64,000 bases of DNA from Isochrysis galbana (taxonomy: Eukaryota; Haptophyta; Isochrysidales; Isochrysidaceae). The DNA lies in assembly GCA_018136815.1 (NCBI GenBank), contig CM030935.1:2736292-2800291 (forward strand), in the 5' to 3' direction. The notes under the pieces were generated by a model. It ran no database searches and was not told where the DNA came from. It saw only the letters and a list, made by a program, of their open reading frames with translations. Below are positions 9,496-19,625 of the stretch, one piece after another. The position numbers were made by a program, and so were the translations under genes. Each line of letters begins with the position of its first letter. Positions within the stretch are counted from its first letter, which is position 1.

Positions 9496-9906
9496 GTCGC
9501 GTTCCGTCAAAAGAGGGCCAGGTGATTTTTTTGTCCTCCTTTTGGGTAGCCGCCACAACAATTCCCCAGAGTATTATTATTACAATGATGAGTACAAAGC
9601 TTATCACGACATACAAAGACGCGGCGCGTGCGCATAGCAACTCCCCCCCCCCCCCCGCCCCCGGGTAACCACCCCCAAGCTACGCAGGCTGAGTTTTCAT
9701 CTTCTTCTCGTCTTTTTCTCACACCCCTCCTCCTCCATCCTATTGTCGATGTCGTTCTTCTGGCAGGCGACGATGTCGCTTGGCTGATCTTGGGTGGCTA
9801 GGTCCGTGACGCGTGCGAGGACGGCCTTCTTGTTCTCCATGTAGAGTTTGCCAGCTACTTGGTGCACTTGCACCATGGGATTCGTTTCAGCGTACTCGAC
9901 CGCCAT
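9496..9906. repeat. Dispersed repeat family R3, copy with a 69-codon ORF
   Basis: Single copy of the unit seen twice at 4.3-4.8 kb. It begins with the 25-bp GTCGCGTTCCGTC block (9496), then the TATTATTATTACAA and GACGCGGCGCGTGCGCATAGC blocks. It ends in a minus-strand ORF (9697-9906, ATG at 9906) containing ENKKAVLARVTDLATQDQPS and a Lys/Arg-rich end. The 4.5-4.65 kb copy keeps nearly the same peptide. Whether this is a gene fragment captured by a repeat or part of the element's own ORF is not clear. Confidence 0.6.
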
Positions 9907-10139
9907 GATACCTCTACCTCTACCTCGCGAGGACGCTCGATTCTAGCAGGGGGGTGTCGCATCCGCGATCGACTTCCGACCTTAGGCGTCTTCGAGCCCA
10001 GTCGTTCTTGTTGCCGCGGAGTTTTACTCGTAACTTGTAGAACTCTTCACTCTTCACTCGTAACTCGCCCCTCGCTCCTTGCCGTCGCGCCCCTTTGTGG
10101 CCTGTCTCGCTTCCAAGCCTGTTTTGAGCAAACCCCGTT

Positions 10140-11095
10140 CTGAGCCATCGAGCCATCCGAGTCCGAGTCCGAGTCCGAGTTTACAATGTCACCGAGCCCT
10201 ACCACGCGGCCGACCGCAGGATTAACGGAGCTCCAGCCACCCACTGAGCCTCCGACGACCACTCCTTCCGCGGGAGTGTTCACCTTCGGTCCTCCTCGCC
10301 CCGAGTCTGAGTCATTTGGAATCTCCGGTCACGTCCAGAATTCCAACCACACCCGAGCCCCGTTTCACGAGCCACCGCGTACCGAGTCCAAACACAAGCT
10401 GACGCCGAAGCCCACCGGAAACCTCAAACACGGAGCCCCTAAGTAGAGCACGAGGGGACGAGTCGCAAGGCAAATGAAAGAGGATGATAAGGGAAGCGGG
10501 CGCGGCTGCGGAATAGACTTGCATAGTCGCACGCGCGGCGAGAAATTTAAGAAGTTTTTTTTTACGCCTCCGAGTCTACTCTCCACGACCCATTCTCTCC
10601 ATGGACCGCCCCGCCTCCGGCACGCGCGAGCTCGCCGCGTCCGACGACGCCGACGACTCTCCGGAAGCGGCGCCAACAATGGCAATCATTCGGAGTGAAC
10701 GGGGACCAGAAATGGTCCAACGTCACGCTCGAAACCGCTGACGAAATAAGAGCGCAAGCTCTAGCCGGACGAGGCGCCGACGAGGAATCCGACCTCGCCG
10801 CTGCCGTCCGAGCGCCGATCGAGTTCGTGGAAGCCAAAGGCATCCGCGCCGAAGAGCTAGCCTCATTAGTTCGAAGACCCAAGACAGAAGCCCAAGCCCG
10901 TCTCGAGAAAGACTGGGAAAAGATGTCCGACCACCCGAGGCACCCTACCGACAAGAGAGGCCTGGGTTACACTAGCCCCAAGCTATCATCCTGCCCCTCT
11001 ACTCACGAGGACGACGCCTCTAGGCCCTCTGCCACGATAGCGGCAGTCGGAGTACCCGAGGAGACGACGACCAGTAGTAACAGGAAGGAAAGGTG
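10140..11095 (+). pseudogene. Internally deleted fragment of the methyltransferase-bearing Ty3 element
   Basis: Two pieces of the element at 53.9-59.6 kb are joined here. Positions 10150-10420 match 57225-56955 of the minus-strand copy (Ser/Glu-rich start, SPSPTTR(P/S)TAGLTELQPP). Positions 10570-11090 match the linker after the methyltransferase domain (NGDQKWSNVTLETADEIRAQ, EFVEAKGIRAEELASL, DHPRHPTDKRGLGY). The intervening Pro/Ser-rich region and the whole methyltransferase domain are missing, with about 130 bp of unrelated sequence at the join. The last open stretch (10695-11095) has no start of its own in the parent element. Confidence 0.8.
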
Positions 11096-11675
11096 AAAAA
11101 GACCTCGTGCTCGTGCACTACGCACTGCGACTGCGAAGAAAGAAGATAAGGCGTTCTCTTCTTTCCCCACATTGTTTCTGTTTCCCTACTTCAAGTACTA
11201 CTTCCTACTTTTCTCCTTTAAAGGTCCTTTATGCTTTCTGCGCTTTTCGCTTTTCCCCCTCTTCCTCTTCACACACACACCCTCACGGCGCCCTCACCCT
11301 CATTTCTTCGCCCCAACAGGTGCTCTGTTCTCTGTTCCCCCCCGCGCGATCCCCCCCCCCCCCCCCCCCCACACACACACCCACCACCACCACCAATACA
11401 GGGCCGGGTGTGACAGCCCCGCTGCAGGTTTTTCATATCAAAACGAAAAACAAAACCCCGACCCGGGTCTACTCATACCGATGGGGGAGGGGGGAGGGCG
11501 CGCAAGCGGCAACGGCCGTACCGAGGGGGACCCCTCCATTTGAACTGGCGCGCCAAGTGCAGAGAGCGGCGAGGGAGAGACAAGGGAAGGAGCGAGAGAG
11601 ATTTCAAAACACGCATCGTCCGACGGCAGAGAGAGAGAGAAAGCGTCGCTCGCGGGCTCGTCGGCCAACGTAGCG
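11096..11675. other. Pyrimidine-rich leader region upstream of the ASPM-like gene
   Basis: About 580 bp without a gene. It is strongly C/T-rich, with a 20-nt C run (11351-11370) followed by a short (CA)n tract and CACCACCACCACC. This probably holds the promoter and 5' UTR of the gene that starts at 11676. No TATA box is evident. Confidence 0.5.
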
Positions 11676-14600
11676 ATGTACACCCTCCCACCTAGGCGCC
11701 CGCTCGCCTCACGTTGCGGCAATACGGCGGCTCCCGCTGCCAGCCACAAGTCGCAGCTGAATTCTCAGCTCAAGCCTCGCACTGCACCCGTGCCAACGCG
11801 CGGGGCTCGCTCCGAGTGGGAGGCAATCTCCAGCGTGCTCGGCTCGCACTTCTCGCCACCTGCAGCCGCAGAGACCTTCCGTGCCTACGCGGCAATGCGT
11901 AAGCTGGCCACGAGGCCTGCGATCTCGGGGTTCGTGGAGCGACTATGTGCCGCAGCCGCCGATGGCTCAATCGGGGGCGTCAGTCAAGACATTGACCTGA
12001 AGCGCGACGTTGGGATCCGAGACCAGCTGTGCACCCTGCTGGCAGCATACGAGCCGGCCTGGCTGCAGCCGGCTCTCGCCGTGATCCTGCGACGCCCCCC
12101 CGATCAGTCGCTGCAAGCGCTTCTCGTGGAACTCAATGGCTTCGATAACGGCCCATGCTGGCGCGGTACAGTAAGGCCTGATGAGGTGCATCACGACAAC
12201 ACTCTGACTCATCCCATTCCACTCATGCACATCTCGCTAGCTGACAAACGTCGGGCATGGTTGTGCCGGACACTATCGCTGATCGTCCTGCTCGATGCAG
12301 CCGCGCGCCTATCCCTCCTCGCAGCGCCGCTCCCGCTGTGCATGGATTCAGCACACCGTTCAACCTGCGACATTCTAAGGAGTTTTGCCACAACCTTCAT
12401 GGGCAAGTATGGCGATCTACCCTCCTCCTTGCGCAAGCTGGGAGCATCCTTGGATTACGCACAACCGCGCACGCTGACATTACCGCCAGGCCCGCCATTT
12501 GACCACGGCACGCTCGAGTCGGCAGGGCTTGCGGCAGACGTGGCGATGCTCCTGAGATGTGTGCTGCTCGTCGCACCAGAAATCGCCATTGCGACTGCCG
12601 AACGCATCCGATGGCCGGCACGCTCGCAACGCCACGCTGAAGCCAATGCGCAGGATGCACTTACTGCCCTGCTTGGCGCTGGCGCTGGACCGACTTGTGC
12701 ACTGATCGAGGCGTCGTCTTTCGCCAAAGGCGACGAATCTGCTCGGCTCGCAGCTCTGTGGTCGGCCGAGATGCTGCTCATCTCACGTCATGCGCCTGAA
12801 GCCGATGTGCGAGCTGAGTGCGTTCGACTATGTGGAAGGAGCAAGTTGCCAGGTTCGGTGGGTGGGATGCTCAGTGTAAACGATCTCATTGAGACTGCCG
12901 GTTCCGATGGCGCGCTGCTCCTGTGGATTCGCTCGGCAGCAGCTCGAGGAGGTTTGCCCATGGAACTTGCAGCCGCCATCTCTTGGGCCGATCTCTGCTC
13001 GATGCAAGCATCATCCAGTGTTACACTTCAAGCAACACAATCAGGAGTGTGCTCCGACCCTCCATCGTTCACACTTGGGATGAATGCGATCCGTGCCGTG
13101 TGCGCCGCCTACGTCACCATTGATGGCTCTCACCCAGGCATCACCGACGGCACCAAGCCATTCTTCCTTTCTCCAGTTGTGGACCTCGGGCCATTGTTGG
13201 AGCAACTGCCACGACATGCAGCAGTTGCTTGTGCCGCACATCTCTTTGGCGTCCTTGCCCCTTCAGCCCGATTCTGGCGCGCAGCAACCTCATTGCAACG
13301 ACAGGCGCTCCGCCGTCGCCATCACCGCCTCCGCCGTCGGCGCTTCTCTGCTGCCGTGCGCATCCAGCATGGCATGCGCACGTTTCACGAAAAGAGGACA
13401 GAGCTCATGCGGCGCAGTGCCGCAGATCGCATTCATAGCGCTCTCCAAGGAAGACAGCAGCGAGGTTACCTCGCAGCGGCGCGTGGTGCGAGCGTCACAA
13501 TTCAATCAATGTGGAGAGGAGTGGAGGCTCGAGTTCGGCTGAATGTGATGCACGCTGCTGCTACATATTTGCAAGCTGCCGCACGGCGGCAGGCCGCAAA
13601 ACGTCGAGAGGACCAGGCTGTAACAGCATCAATCTGCATTCAGGCTGGAGCGCGACGCCGAAGCACGTATATGCTCCTCGCACACTGGGGCTCAGCCGCC
13701 TCTAGGCTCCAATGCGCGGCTCGCCGCCGCGCCGCGAGCAAATTGGTCCGGCGTCAAAGGGCCGCTCGCTTCTTGCAGGCGATACAGCGCGGTCGACTAG
13801 CAATGAAGCAGTTTGACTGCGCGAGGCGAGCTGCCGCGAGGTTGCAGGGCGCGGCAAGAGGTCTTGTTATACGGCGCTTGTTCCAGCGCAACATCAGCCT
13901 CATTTGGCGCATACAAGCAATCACACGCTCAATGGCCCCACGTGCATATCGGCGGTTAGCTTGCCACTCTTCGCTCCTCCTACAGTCAGCGCTGCGGGGT
14001 GCAATCGCCCGTCGATCCCTCGCGCTTGCACAGGACGCGGTTGTCCGTCTGCAGAGTGCTGCGCGAGGCCTCCGTGCGCGTGCACTCCTGCGTTTCGCCA
14101 TCTTCAATGCCACTACGCTCCAGGCCGCCGTGAGAGGTCAGCGTGATCGCAAGTCGGCTGCTAGGCGTCTGCACGCGATATGCGCCGTGCAGGCCGGGGC
14201 GCGTCGTCAAGCCGCCGCCATCCTATTGATGCGGCACTTTGCCGCCAGACATGTGCAGTCGTGTGTGCGCGCAATGATCCAGCGCTACCACTTCGTCCAG
14301 GCTGTTGGAGCCGTTCTGCAACTTCAAGTGCACGCCCGCTCGGCAGCTGCAAAGCGACGCCTTGCCGCCTCCATCGCAGCCGCAACCGATGTGCAGGCAG
14401 CAGCTCGTGCTGCCGCAGCTCGACACCTACTGCGCTCGGCAAGAGCGGCAGTGCGATTGATGCAGACATCTACTCGCGGCATGCTTGTGCGCCGATTCAT
14501 TCAGCATCGGCACCTTACGTCGGTGCGATTGCAGTGTATCGTCCGTCGCTTCCACGCTATGCGCAACTTCCAAAGGGCCAAGCACGCTGCTGTGCGTCTC

Positions 14601-17246
14601 CAAGCTTCAGCCCGAGGGTTGATTGCCGGCGGCACTTTGATGGCTGCGCGCGAAGCCGCCGTGACGATTCAATCGGACGTGAGACGGCGGATTGCAAGAA
14701 GAGTGGCACGGCGGCTTGTCGCCGCACGTACTTTGCAAAAGCATGCTCGAGGTGTTGCCGCTCGTGGGTACCTGCGGACGCTAAATCGGGCCGCCACAGC
14801 CATTCAAGCTGCGTATCGTCGACATGTGTGCCTCCGTTCCTTCGCTGCTGAAGTGCGCGAAATCAGCCTCGTCCAGTCTTCAGTACGACGCAAGCTGGCT
14901 CGCAATATGCTGGCGGGTGCCCGCAACGCGGCAGCATTGATTCAATCGACCTGGCGTGGTGCAGCGGCGCGCTCCTTCCTCTCTAGTATGCATGCCACGG
15001 CCACAATCCTGCAGACAGGCGCCAGGTACGCGGCAGCCAGACGGTTCTACCACGCATCGAAGATGGCAGCCGTGCGCATCGAATCAACAGCGCGTGGATT
15101 TGTGCTCCGTACTTGGTATGTGCGCTGCAAAGTCTCCGCGGTCGTCCTTCAGTCCTGGGCACGGCGTCTCGCCGCCGCGAAGCTTGCGCGGATGCACCTT
15201 GCCGCTCGGACATTGCAGGCGGAGGCGCGCATGCTACCTGCCCGACGTCGGTTGCGACGAGCCATCATGTCCGCCGCGATCATTCAGGCAGTCTCCCGAA
15301 GGCGTGAGTGCTGCCGTCGGTTTTCCACTTGTGTACGAGAAGCAACGAGGCTGCAAGTGGTAGCGAGGCGTTGCAAAGCGATGCGGCATCTTCGCGAAGC
15401 ACGTGCTGCGTCGGTAGCACTGCAGTCAGTATGGCGTGGTGCGGCCGATCGCGCAAAAGTTGCACGCTTGCATTCTGGGGCGACGGTCATACAATCCTCC
15501 GTTCTCCGCTTCACATGTCGCCGCGGGTTCATCACTACGCTCAGGAGGGTTGTGACAATGCAGTCCCTCGCACGCGGCCTCCACACTCGACGCCAGCTGG
15601 CGGGTGCTGTTGCTGCCGCCGGCTTTGTCCAACGAGTGTGGCGAGGTACTGCAGCCCGTGCCTGGCTGAATGTGATGCACTCCGCCGCCACAAGAATCCA
15701 GTCATCTGTGCGATGTGCTTTGGCTTTGTGTGAATGGCATCAGGCATTGCTTGCAGCGGTACATATCCAGAGTGCCGCCCGCCGGCAGCTCGTTTGGAAG
15801 CGCATCCAGCATTGTGTTGCGGCCGCTGTTGTGATTCAGTCCGTAATACGGCAGCTCGCCGCTGTGAAGCTGGCTGGAATGAATCGAGCCGCTCGGACGA
15901 TTCAGGCACTTCAACGTCGCCACCGGCAACAATCAAAGTTTTGCTCGGCGCGAGCAGCGGCCAACCGAATCCAAGCTGTTGCACGGCGTAGAGGTTGCGA
16001 GCGCCAATATGGCAAGGCAGTCCAAGCGGTCGTGCGTATCCAGTCGGCAAGTCGTTGCGCCGCCTCTCGCCGTCTTCTCAACACCGTGCTCAGGGCAGCT
16101 GTATCCGCACAGGGCGCATGGCGTGGGTGGGTGGTCCGGCGATCCATTGGTCGCATGCACATCGCCGTCCAGGTGATCCAAGCCTCAAGGCGAATGCAAG
16201 GTTGCCGACGAGCATGGCTGGTGAAGCGTGCCGCTGCCACAAGGATAGGGGCAATAATCCGAGGCGCTCTGGCGCGAGGTCATCTCGAGCGCCAGTCCTT
16301 CAGCGCTACGATCATTCAAGCACGGGTGCGAGCTGTTGCCATGTCAGCGGCTTTCGCACGCTGCCGGCACAGTGCCGTGTGTGTGCAAGCATCACAGCGC
16401 CGGCGGGTAGCACAGCTACGCCGTCACGAATGTCTCAGGGCCTCTAATTACATCCAGGCTATGGTGCGAGGCCTACAGGCTCGTCTCCAACTTCACGATT
16501 CACTGATGGCAGCCGTGTGCCTTCAAGCCAACGTACGCGCGCGCTTGGGTCGGCGTACTCACTTTGCTCTCCGATGCGCCACAGTCCTCGTCCAAGCCGC
16601 GGCCCGTCGCCGCTTGGCGCGCCGCGCCGCGATTGCGCTCCGGGTCGCCGCTATACGCCGGAATCCTCGCCGATGCGCGATCATACTGCAACGCTTCCAG
16701 CGTGCCAAGGTGCTCAGGCGACTTTGGGCACGCCGTGCCGCCATGGAGCGAGCGTGCTCAGATCTCTCGCTCCACCACGGCTCCATCCCTCGCGCGCATG
16801 CAGCGACGAAGCTGCTGTCTGAGCTTTGCACATCACCGGCTCTCCGACCGCTTGCCATAGAGCTGGGTGCACTAGGCTCTTTGCTGCAAGCGATGGGCTC
16901 ATGCAATCGCTCGCCACACTCGCTCGAGCTCTTGCGCGCCATGCTGGGTACCTTGAGGTTGCTACTCGGCGATGCGGAATGCCGCCGTCGCATCCGCTCG
17001 TATGCACAGGTGGCCTACGGGCTGATCCGTCTGCTCATCAACCACTGGGGATCAGAAGGGCTCTACGAGCAACTTGCTGCCTGTCTACTTGAGGCCGCCC
17101 GGGACCAACGGTGTGGAATCGACGTGTGCCACCTCTCTGGGGAAGCTGCTTTCGCGCGGCGAAGCCTTGCGAACCGGCTGGTCAAGGGCGGAGGTAGCGT
17201 GCGGCGCCGTGCCCTGGATCAGAAGCTTGCCGCACTTGTCGCATGA
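11676..17246 (+). CDS. ASPM: ASPM-like spindle protein with CH domains and dozens of IQ motifs, 1856 aa
   Basis: Homologue of abnormal-spindle/ASPM, a calmodulin-binding protein of spindle poles and minus-end microtubules. Residues about 185-300 match the ASPM first calponin-homology domain (SLIVLLDAAARL, DILRSFATTFMGKYGDLPSSLRKLG). A second, weaker CH-like segment lies near 465-535. From about 545 to 1690 the protein is an almost uninterrupted array of IQ motifs with the ASPM pattern (repeats of the type AAxxIQxxxRxxxAR, VTIQSMWRG, AVRLQSAARG) in roughly 23-residue steps. Residues 1700-1856 form an ARM/HEAT-like C-terminal domain (AATKLLSELCTSPALRPLAIE, LLRAMLGTLRLLL), as in ASPM. It lacks the N-terminal ASH domain of animal ASPM and is about half the human length. 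The frame is a single 5.6-kb exon. The ATG at 11676 is the first in frame. Confidence 0.9.
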   Translation: MYTLPPRRPLASRCGNTAAPAASHKSQLNSQLKPRTAPVPTRGARSEWEAISSVLGSHFSPPAAAETFRAYAAMRKLATRPAISGFVERLCAAAADGSIGGVSQDIDLKRDVGIRDQLCTLLAAYEPAWLQPALAVILRRPPDQSLQALLVELNGFDNGPCWRGTVRPDEVHHDNTLTHPIPLMHISLADKRRAWLCRTLSLIVLLDAAARLSLLAAPLPLCMDSAHRSTCDILRSFATTFMGKYGDLPSSLRKLGASLDYAQPRTLTLPPGPPFDHGTLESAGLAADVAMLLRCVLLVAPEIAIATAERIRWPARSQRHAEANAQDALTALLGAGAGPTCALIEASSFAKGDESARLAALWSAEMLLISRHAPEADVRAECVRLCGRSKLPGSVGGMLSVNDLIETAGSDGALLLWIRSAAARGGLPMELAAAISWADLCSMQASSSVTLQATQSGVCSDPPSFTLGMNAIRAVCAAYVTIDGSHPGITDGTKPFFLSPVVDLGPLLEQLPRHAAVACAAHLFGVLAPSARFWRAATSLQRQALRRRHHRLRRRRFSAAVRIQHGMRTFHEKRTELMRRSAADRIHSALQGRQQRGYLAAARGASVTIQSMWRGVEARVRLNVMHAAATYLQAAARRQAAKRREDQAVTASICIQAGARRRSTYMLLAHWGSAASRLQCAARRRAASKLVRRQRAARFLQAIQRGRLAMKQFDCARRAAARLQGAARGLVIRRLFQRNISLIWRIQAITRSMAPRAYRRLACHSSLLLQSALRGAIARRSLALAQDAVVRLQSAARGLRARALLRFAIFNATTLQAAVRGQRDRKSAARRLHAICAVQAGARRQAAAILLMRHFAARHVQSCVRAMIQRYHFVQAVGAVLQLQVHARSAAAKRRLAASIAAATDVQAAARAAAARHLLRSARAAVRLMQTSTRGMLVRRFIQHRHLTSVRLQCIVRRFHAMRNFQRAKHAAVRLQASARGLIAGGTLMAAREAAVTIQSDVRRRIARRVARRLVAARTLQKHARGVAARGYLRTLNRAATAIQAAYRRHVCLRSFAAEVREISLVQSSVRRKLARNMLAGARNAAALIQSTWRGAAARSFLSSMHATATILQTGARYAAARRFYHASKMAAVRIESTARGFVLRTWYVRCKVSAVVLQSWARRLAAAKLARMHLAARTLQAEARMLPARRRLRRAIMSAAIIQAVSRRRECCRRFSTCVREATRLQVVARRCKAMRHLREARAASVALQSVWRGAADRAKVARLHSGATVIQSSVLRFTCRRGFITTLRRVVTMQSLARGLHTRRQLAGAVAAAGFVQRVWRGTAARAWLNVMHSAATRIQSSVRCALALCEWHQALLAAVHIQSAARRQLVWKRIQHCVAAAVVIQSVIRQLAAVKLAGMNRAARTIQALQRRHRQQSKFCSARAAANRIQAVARRRGCERQYGKAVQAVVRIQSASRCAASRRLLNTVLRAAVSAQGAWRGWVVRRSIGRMHIAVQVIQASRRMQGCRRAWLVKRAAATRIGAIIRGALARGHLERQSFSATIIQARVRAVAMSAAFARCRHSAVCVQASQRRRVAQLRRHECLRASNYIQAMVRGLQARLQLHDSLMAAVCLQANVRARLGRRTHFALRCATVLVQAAARRRLARRAAIALRVAAIRRNPRRCAIILQRFQRAKVLRRLWARRAAMERACSDLSLHHGSIPRAHAATKLLSELCTSPALRPLAIELGALGSLLQAMGSCNRSPHSLELLRAMLGTLRLLLGDAECRRRIRSYAQVAYGLIRLLINHWGSEGLYEQLAACLLEAARDQRCGIDVCHLSGEAAFARRSLANRLVKGGGSVRRRALDQKLAALVA

Positions 17247-17581
17247 GCACGTTCATGCGCAGTCATGGTGAGCCGATGGATCGCCCCGAGTCCCCCGCCG
17301 CCTTCCATCGCGGAGTCCTCCCCCTCGCGGGCCCGTACCCCTTTTCTTCCTCTCCCCATGCTATTGGTTTTATGTTTGTTGCACAGTGTGAAGACACGCC
17401 ATGGGCTGCGGGGGCGCCCCTCGTGATTTTTCCTCTATTTGTTGTTTTCGTTTTTGTTAGAGCTTAGAGACTTGTAAAAAAAGTCTGAAGATTCTGGCTA
17501 CTACCGCTAGCTACGGGGGACTCATCGCACTCACGGTTCTCACTCCCTTTGCACACTCACACTCCCTTTGAACTAAGTTTA
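17247..17581. other. 3' flank of the ASPM-like gene
   Basis: About 335 bp. It holds T-rich sequence that could carry the poly(A) region (17428-17460) and, at 17478-17515, a short stretch resembling 51080-51120 (GAAGATT-CTACTAC-GCTAGCTA). It ends in half of the AACTAAGT palindrome into which the mariner element is inserted. Confidence 0.5.
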
Positions 17582-17583
17582 TA

Positions 17584-19173
17584 CTACCTCCGTTCCAAAA
17601 CTCAAGATCTTTTTAGTTTTACATTCATAGCTCCCCCAGACTTCGAATAAATAATAAATAAAACGCACTTTTAACAGGGGAGTTGCGGGTACATGCTGGC
17701 TTAATGGGGTAAGGGATAGGGGGCGCTCCGAACTCGAAAAACTATTGAAACTGGCCATTTTCAAATGTGGGTGAGTGTGCAATTGGGCTTGCGGGAGCGA
17801 TTGGCGCGAAAGCTCGTGCCTCGTGCCTCGCGACCCATGGCGCGGCTGAAGGTGGCGGAGCCGCCGCAGCACGGCGCTCGCACTGGCGGCGAGTACGAGT
17901 GGCAAGGCAGGGGGCGCAAGAAGAGGAGCTCACCCACCGACGACCCTTCCCCTCCCAGCACGCCTGAAGCGGCTGGGAGCGACGATGAGCACCGTCGCCC
18001 AACCAAGCGCCGATGCAGCTTGACGCCAAACCGCCAGGCGGCCATTGCGGTGGCGTACGAGCGGCTGCCTGGGCGGAAGAATAGCGCAGAATGGCGTGGA
18101 GCCCTCTCTGAGCTTTGCTCAAAGTATGATGTGGGCGCCCGATACCCCGCGAAGGTTGCGGCGCGTCTCGCGGAGGAGGGCAAGCTGCCCAGCTCGCGCA
18201 AGGGCACAGGCGGCAGGCCCATGCGCATTGGCGAAGAGGAGGCAGAGGAGCTAGAGAACACCCTTTGCGAGAACGCCTACGACATGACATTCGCCGAGAT
18301 TGAGGAGGCTCTGGGGCTGCCTCGAGCCACAGTGTGTCGACACATGAAGAGGAACAAGTGGTGCATCGTGGGTAAGTCGACACGACCTGCTTTGAGCGAC
18401 GCGATGCGAGAGGCTCGGTATGAGTGGGCTCAAAACAACGTAGGGAACCCTTGGGTGGAGCACGTAGACTTGGACGAGAAGTGGTTTTATGTCTATCTAT
18501 ACGCACACAGGCAAGCTGAAGTTGCCCCCCGGCGCCGAGAAGCCCAAGCAACGGTTGTGCTCGAAACGCTTCATCGGTAAGGTGATGCTGTTGTGCGCCA
18601 TTGCCCGGCCTGACGCCCGCCACAACTTTGACGGCCTTGTCGGTGCCTGGAGAGTTTGCGAGCAAGTACCCGCGAGCCGCGAGGCGTGGTGACAGGCGCA
18701 CAGGTTTGAAGAAGGGCGAGATGCGCACGATCGACGTGGCCATGGACGCCAATAAGTTCGAGTCCATGATGCGCAACCTAGTGATCCCCGCCATACGGGA
18801 CAAGCTAAAGAACGCCAAGGCCATCACCGTCCAAATGGATAACGCCACACCCCACAAGAGCAAGAGCAAGGACAAGAATGACACCATGGAGAAGCGGCTC
18901 CAAGATGTGCTCAAGGCTCCGCGGCTCCGCGGCAAGCAACACGGTCCCGACATTGTTTTCCTTCGGCAAGTGCCCAACTCCCCGGACACCAACGCTTGCG
19001 ACCTGGGATTCTTCAAGTCGATCGACTCGCGTCTCCCGAAGCGTCGCGACTTCAATTTGGACCGCTTTACTCAACAGTGCCTCGAATCTTTTCGTGCTTA
19101 CCCTCCAGAGAAGTTGAATGCTTTGTTTGATACCAAGTCTTGTGTGTTGTTGTCCATTGTGGAGGCAGAGGGT
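17584..19173 (+). mobile_element. Tc1/mariner-superfamily element, right end missing
   Basis: The left end CTACCTCCGTTCCAAAAC (from 17584) is preceded by a TA target dinucleotide and closely resembles the ends of plant-type mariner/Stowaway elements. The TA lies inside a copy of the AACTAAGT...ACTTAGTT palindrome seen intact at 41668. No matching right end follows the transposase; at about 19174 the sequence switches to the dispersed repeat shared with 3661-3987, so the right terminus has been lost. Confidence 0.75.
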
Positions 19174-19180
19174 GGAGCTG
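17765..19180 (+). pseudogene. Mariner-type transposase, two frameshifts
   Basis: DDE transposase of the plant-like mariner group. The N-terminal part carries helix-turn-helix segments (EEIEEALGLPRATVCRHMKR read from 18295). Catalytic-region landmarks are HVDLDEKWFYVY (first Asp), VQMDNATPHKS (second Asp) and VPNSPDTNACDLGFFKSI (third Asp). They fall in three reading frames: 17765-18490, about 18490-18640 (YTHTGKLKLPPGAEKPK, the expected continuation) and about 18640-19180. Two net frameshifts near 18490 and 18640 therefore break the gene, unless they are assembly errors. The interval between the second and third Asp is about 53 residues, longer than in classical mariner. Minus-strand ORFs over the same interval are shadows. 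Confidence 0.85.
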
Positions 19181-19498
19181 AGCTCCCCCCTCCCCTCGCT
19201 CTTCCCTCTTCCTCCTCTCTTCCCTGCGGCGGGGGCCCATGGCGCGCGCCTGCGGCCCCGCTTCAGCTCCCCAGATGGCCGATGCAGGGGCCTGGGAGCA
19301 CAGCTCAGTCAGGGGGCAGGTGAGGCTGGGGCATGGCCCTGGCCCCTTCTGCCTCTCCCTCGCTGGCGCTCCGCGCCCCTACAGGTCGACAGGAGCTGGC
19401 TGGGGGGTCCTGATCAGGGGGGCCCAGGGGGAGGAGGGGCTTGTCAGAGAGATGGGCAGGCCACGACGGGCCAGGGCGGGCGAGTCAGGCGGGCCTGT
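19174..19498 (+). repeat. Dispersed direct repeat, second copy of 3661-3987
   Basis: Direct repeat of 3661-3987 with small substitutions and indels. It starts exactly where the mariner transposase loses similarity to its family and ends where a methyltransferase fragment begins (19498). Confidence 0.8.
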
Positions 19499-19625
19499 GG
19501 CCTCCGCCATTGCTCCGTTTGTAGCGGTTGATTGAGAAGTTGAGAACCCTCGGATGCATGCGGAAGCTCGCCGGTTAGTCGGGGGGTTGACCCCGACTCA
19601 ATTCGTTTAACCCTGGGAGCGGCGG
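19499..19625 (+). pseudogene. Fragment of the Ty3-borne methyltransferase domain
   Basis: Matches 62598-62709 (same strand), the part encoding ASATAPFVAVENPRMHAEARRL. A short insertion near 19530 (TTGAGAAG-like) and a T insertion near 19605 disrupt the frame. It is a third, decayed genomic trace of the methyltransferase-bearing element. Confidence 0.8.

Noticed and set aside
17742..19055. A 437-codon minus-strand frame
   Set aside because: Antisense to the mariner transposase, whose catalytic motifs are clear on the plus strand.
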